In this document: positions 5,606 through 5,870 of the stretch, piece after piece
Layout: every line of letters starts with the position of its first letter
Numbering within the stretch: the stretch's first letter is position 1
DNA from: an uncultured Bacteroidota bacterium
Lineage (GTDB): Bacteria > Bacteroidota > Bacteroidia > NS11-12g > UBA955
Assembly (NCBI GenBank): GCA_903879775.1
Contig: CAIRMY010000173.1
Coordinates: forward strand, 1 to 5,870
Direction: 5' to 3'
DNA: 5,870 nucleotides
Notes under the pieces: model-generated
The model's database searches: none
Told to the model about the DNA's origin: nothing
What the model saw: the letters and a program-made list of their open reading frames with translations, nothing else
Translations under genes and position numbers: made by a program

Positions 5606-5870
5606 TTTTTTATTTTCAAAAATTTCTTAGGCCAATCTTTATCCATGCAAGGACGCTCAATCAAAATATAAAACACTGTTGACACAAACAACATGATTGG
5701 CACAGCCACCAAAATTTGTATGCCATAATCGATTTTATAACCCATGTTCAAACTCATTTTTGAAGTGTATGGCACCAATAAATGAAAAAATGCATAATTT
5801 AATAAATAAATACTATAACACATTCCACCTATGATATAGACCCATGAACGGGTGTAAAAATAATTCCAAA
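5602..5870 (-). CDS. Acyltransferase-3 family membrane protein (OafA/YrhL-like), C-terminal part
   Basis: The last 88 residues of a multi-pass membrane O-acyltransferase are visible; the gene enters from the right edge and the frame is open to it, so the ATG at 5823 is internal. There are two hydrophobic helices: one beginning IIGGMCYSIYLLNYAFFHLL, the usual penultimate region with its YSIYLLN motif, and one around ILVAVPIMLFVSTVFYILIE, ending in the ERP motif typical of the family's last helix. A basic tail (KKFLKIKK) follows. Such proteins acetylate or otherwise acylate O-antigen and exopolysaccharide sugars in the membrane. The 4-bp overlap with the methyltransferase suggests both modify the same glycan. 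Confidence 0.85.
   Translation of the reverse strand, partial: WNYFYTRSWVYIIGGMCYSIYLLNYAFFHLLVPYTSKMSLNMGYKIDYGIQILVAVPIMLFVSTVFYILIERPCMDKDWPKKFLKIKK

Noticed and set aside
1..5870. CRISPR array, tRNA, rRNA or transposase gene
   Set aside because: No regularly spaced repeats, no cloverleaf or rRNA sequence and no DDE or tyrosine-recombinase motif were found on either strand.

Overview
This is an AT-rich window from what is probably a member of the Bacteroidota. The evidence is the kind of genes present, two exact matches to the TAnnTTTG -7 promoter element of that phylum, A-rich leaders without Shine-Dalgarno sequences, and the pairing of DUF1800 with DUF1501. The genus cannot be told from the sequence.

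Layout. Both flanks are on the minus strand and look like a surface-polysaccharide (O-antigen or exopolysaccharide) locus. In the direction of transcription from the right edge they are: the C-terminal end of an acyltransferase-3 membrane protein (5602-5870), an FkbM-family methyltransferase whose start overlaps it by 4 bp (4751-5605), a strong UUCG-hairpin terminator (4698-4724), then, far to the left, a WbpV-like NAD-dependent epimerase/reductase (267-1139) and the N-terminal 64 residues of a WbpL/WecA/MraY-like polyprenyl-phosphate sugar-1-phosphate transferase (1-194). The last two would make a nucleotide sugar and load it onto the lipid carrier. The first two would decorate the glycan.

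Between these flanks lies a plus-strand block of three genes: a membrane-anchored SGNH-hydrolase-like protein (1177-2094), a DUF1800 protein (GTG start, 2146-3495) and a DUF1501 protein (TTG start, 3492-4643) with a Tat-like, lipoprotein-like N-terminus. DUF1800 and DUF1501 overlap by 4 bp and are a recurrent pair of unknown function. The first two genes each have a perfect TAnnTTTG element only 7-11 bp before the start codon, which suggests leaderless or nearly leaderless mRNAs.

Main observation: the block is bracketed by an exact 21-bp direct repeat (1126-1146 and 4668-4688). The left copy is the start of the epimerase gene, covering its first five codons (the last one in part) and 7 bp upstream. 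The right copy is the same sequence stranded just past the methyltransferase terminator, where it opens a 13-codon relic reading frame. The simplest reading is that the acyltransferase, methyltransferase, epimerase and transferase genes were once contiguous on the minus strand, and that the three-gene block was inserted at the epimerase start with duplication of 21 bp. No transposase or integrase is visible. The mechanism and the function of the block are open.
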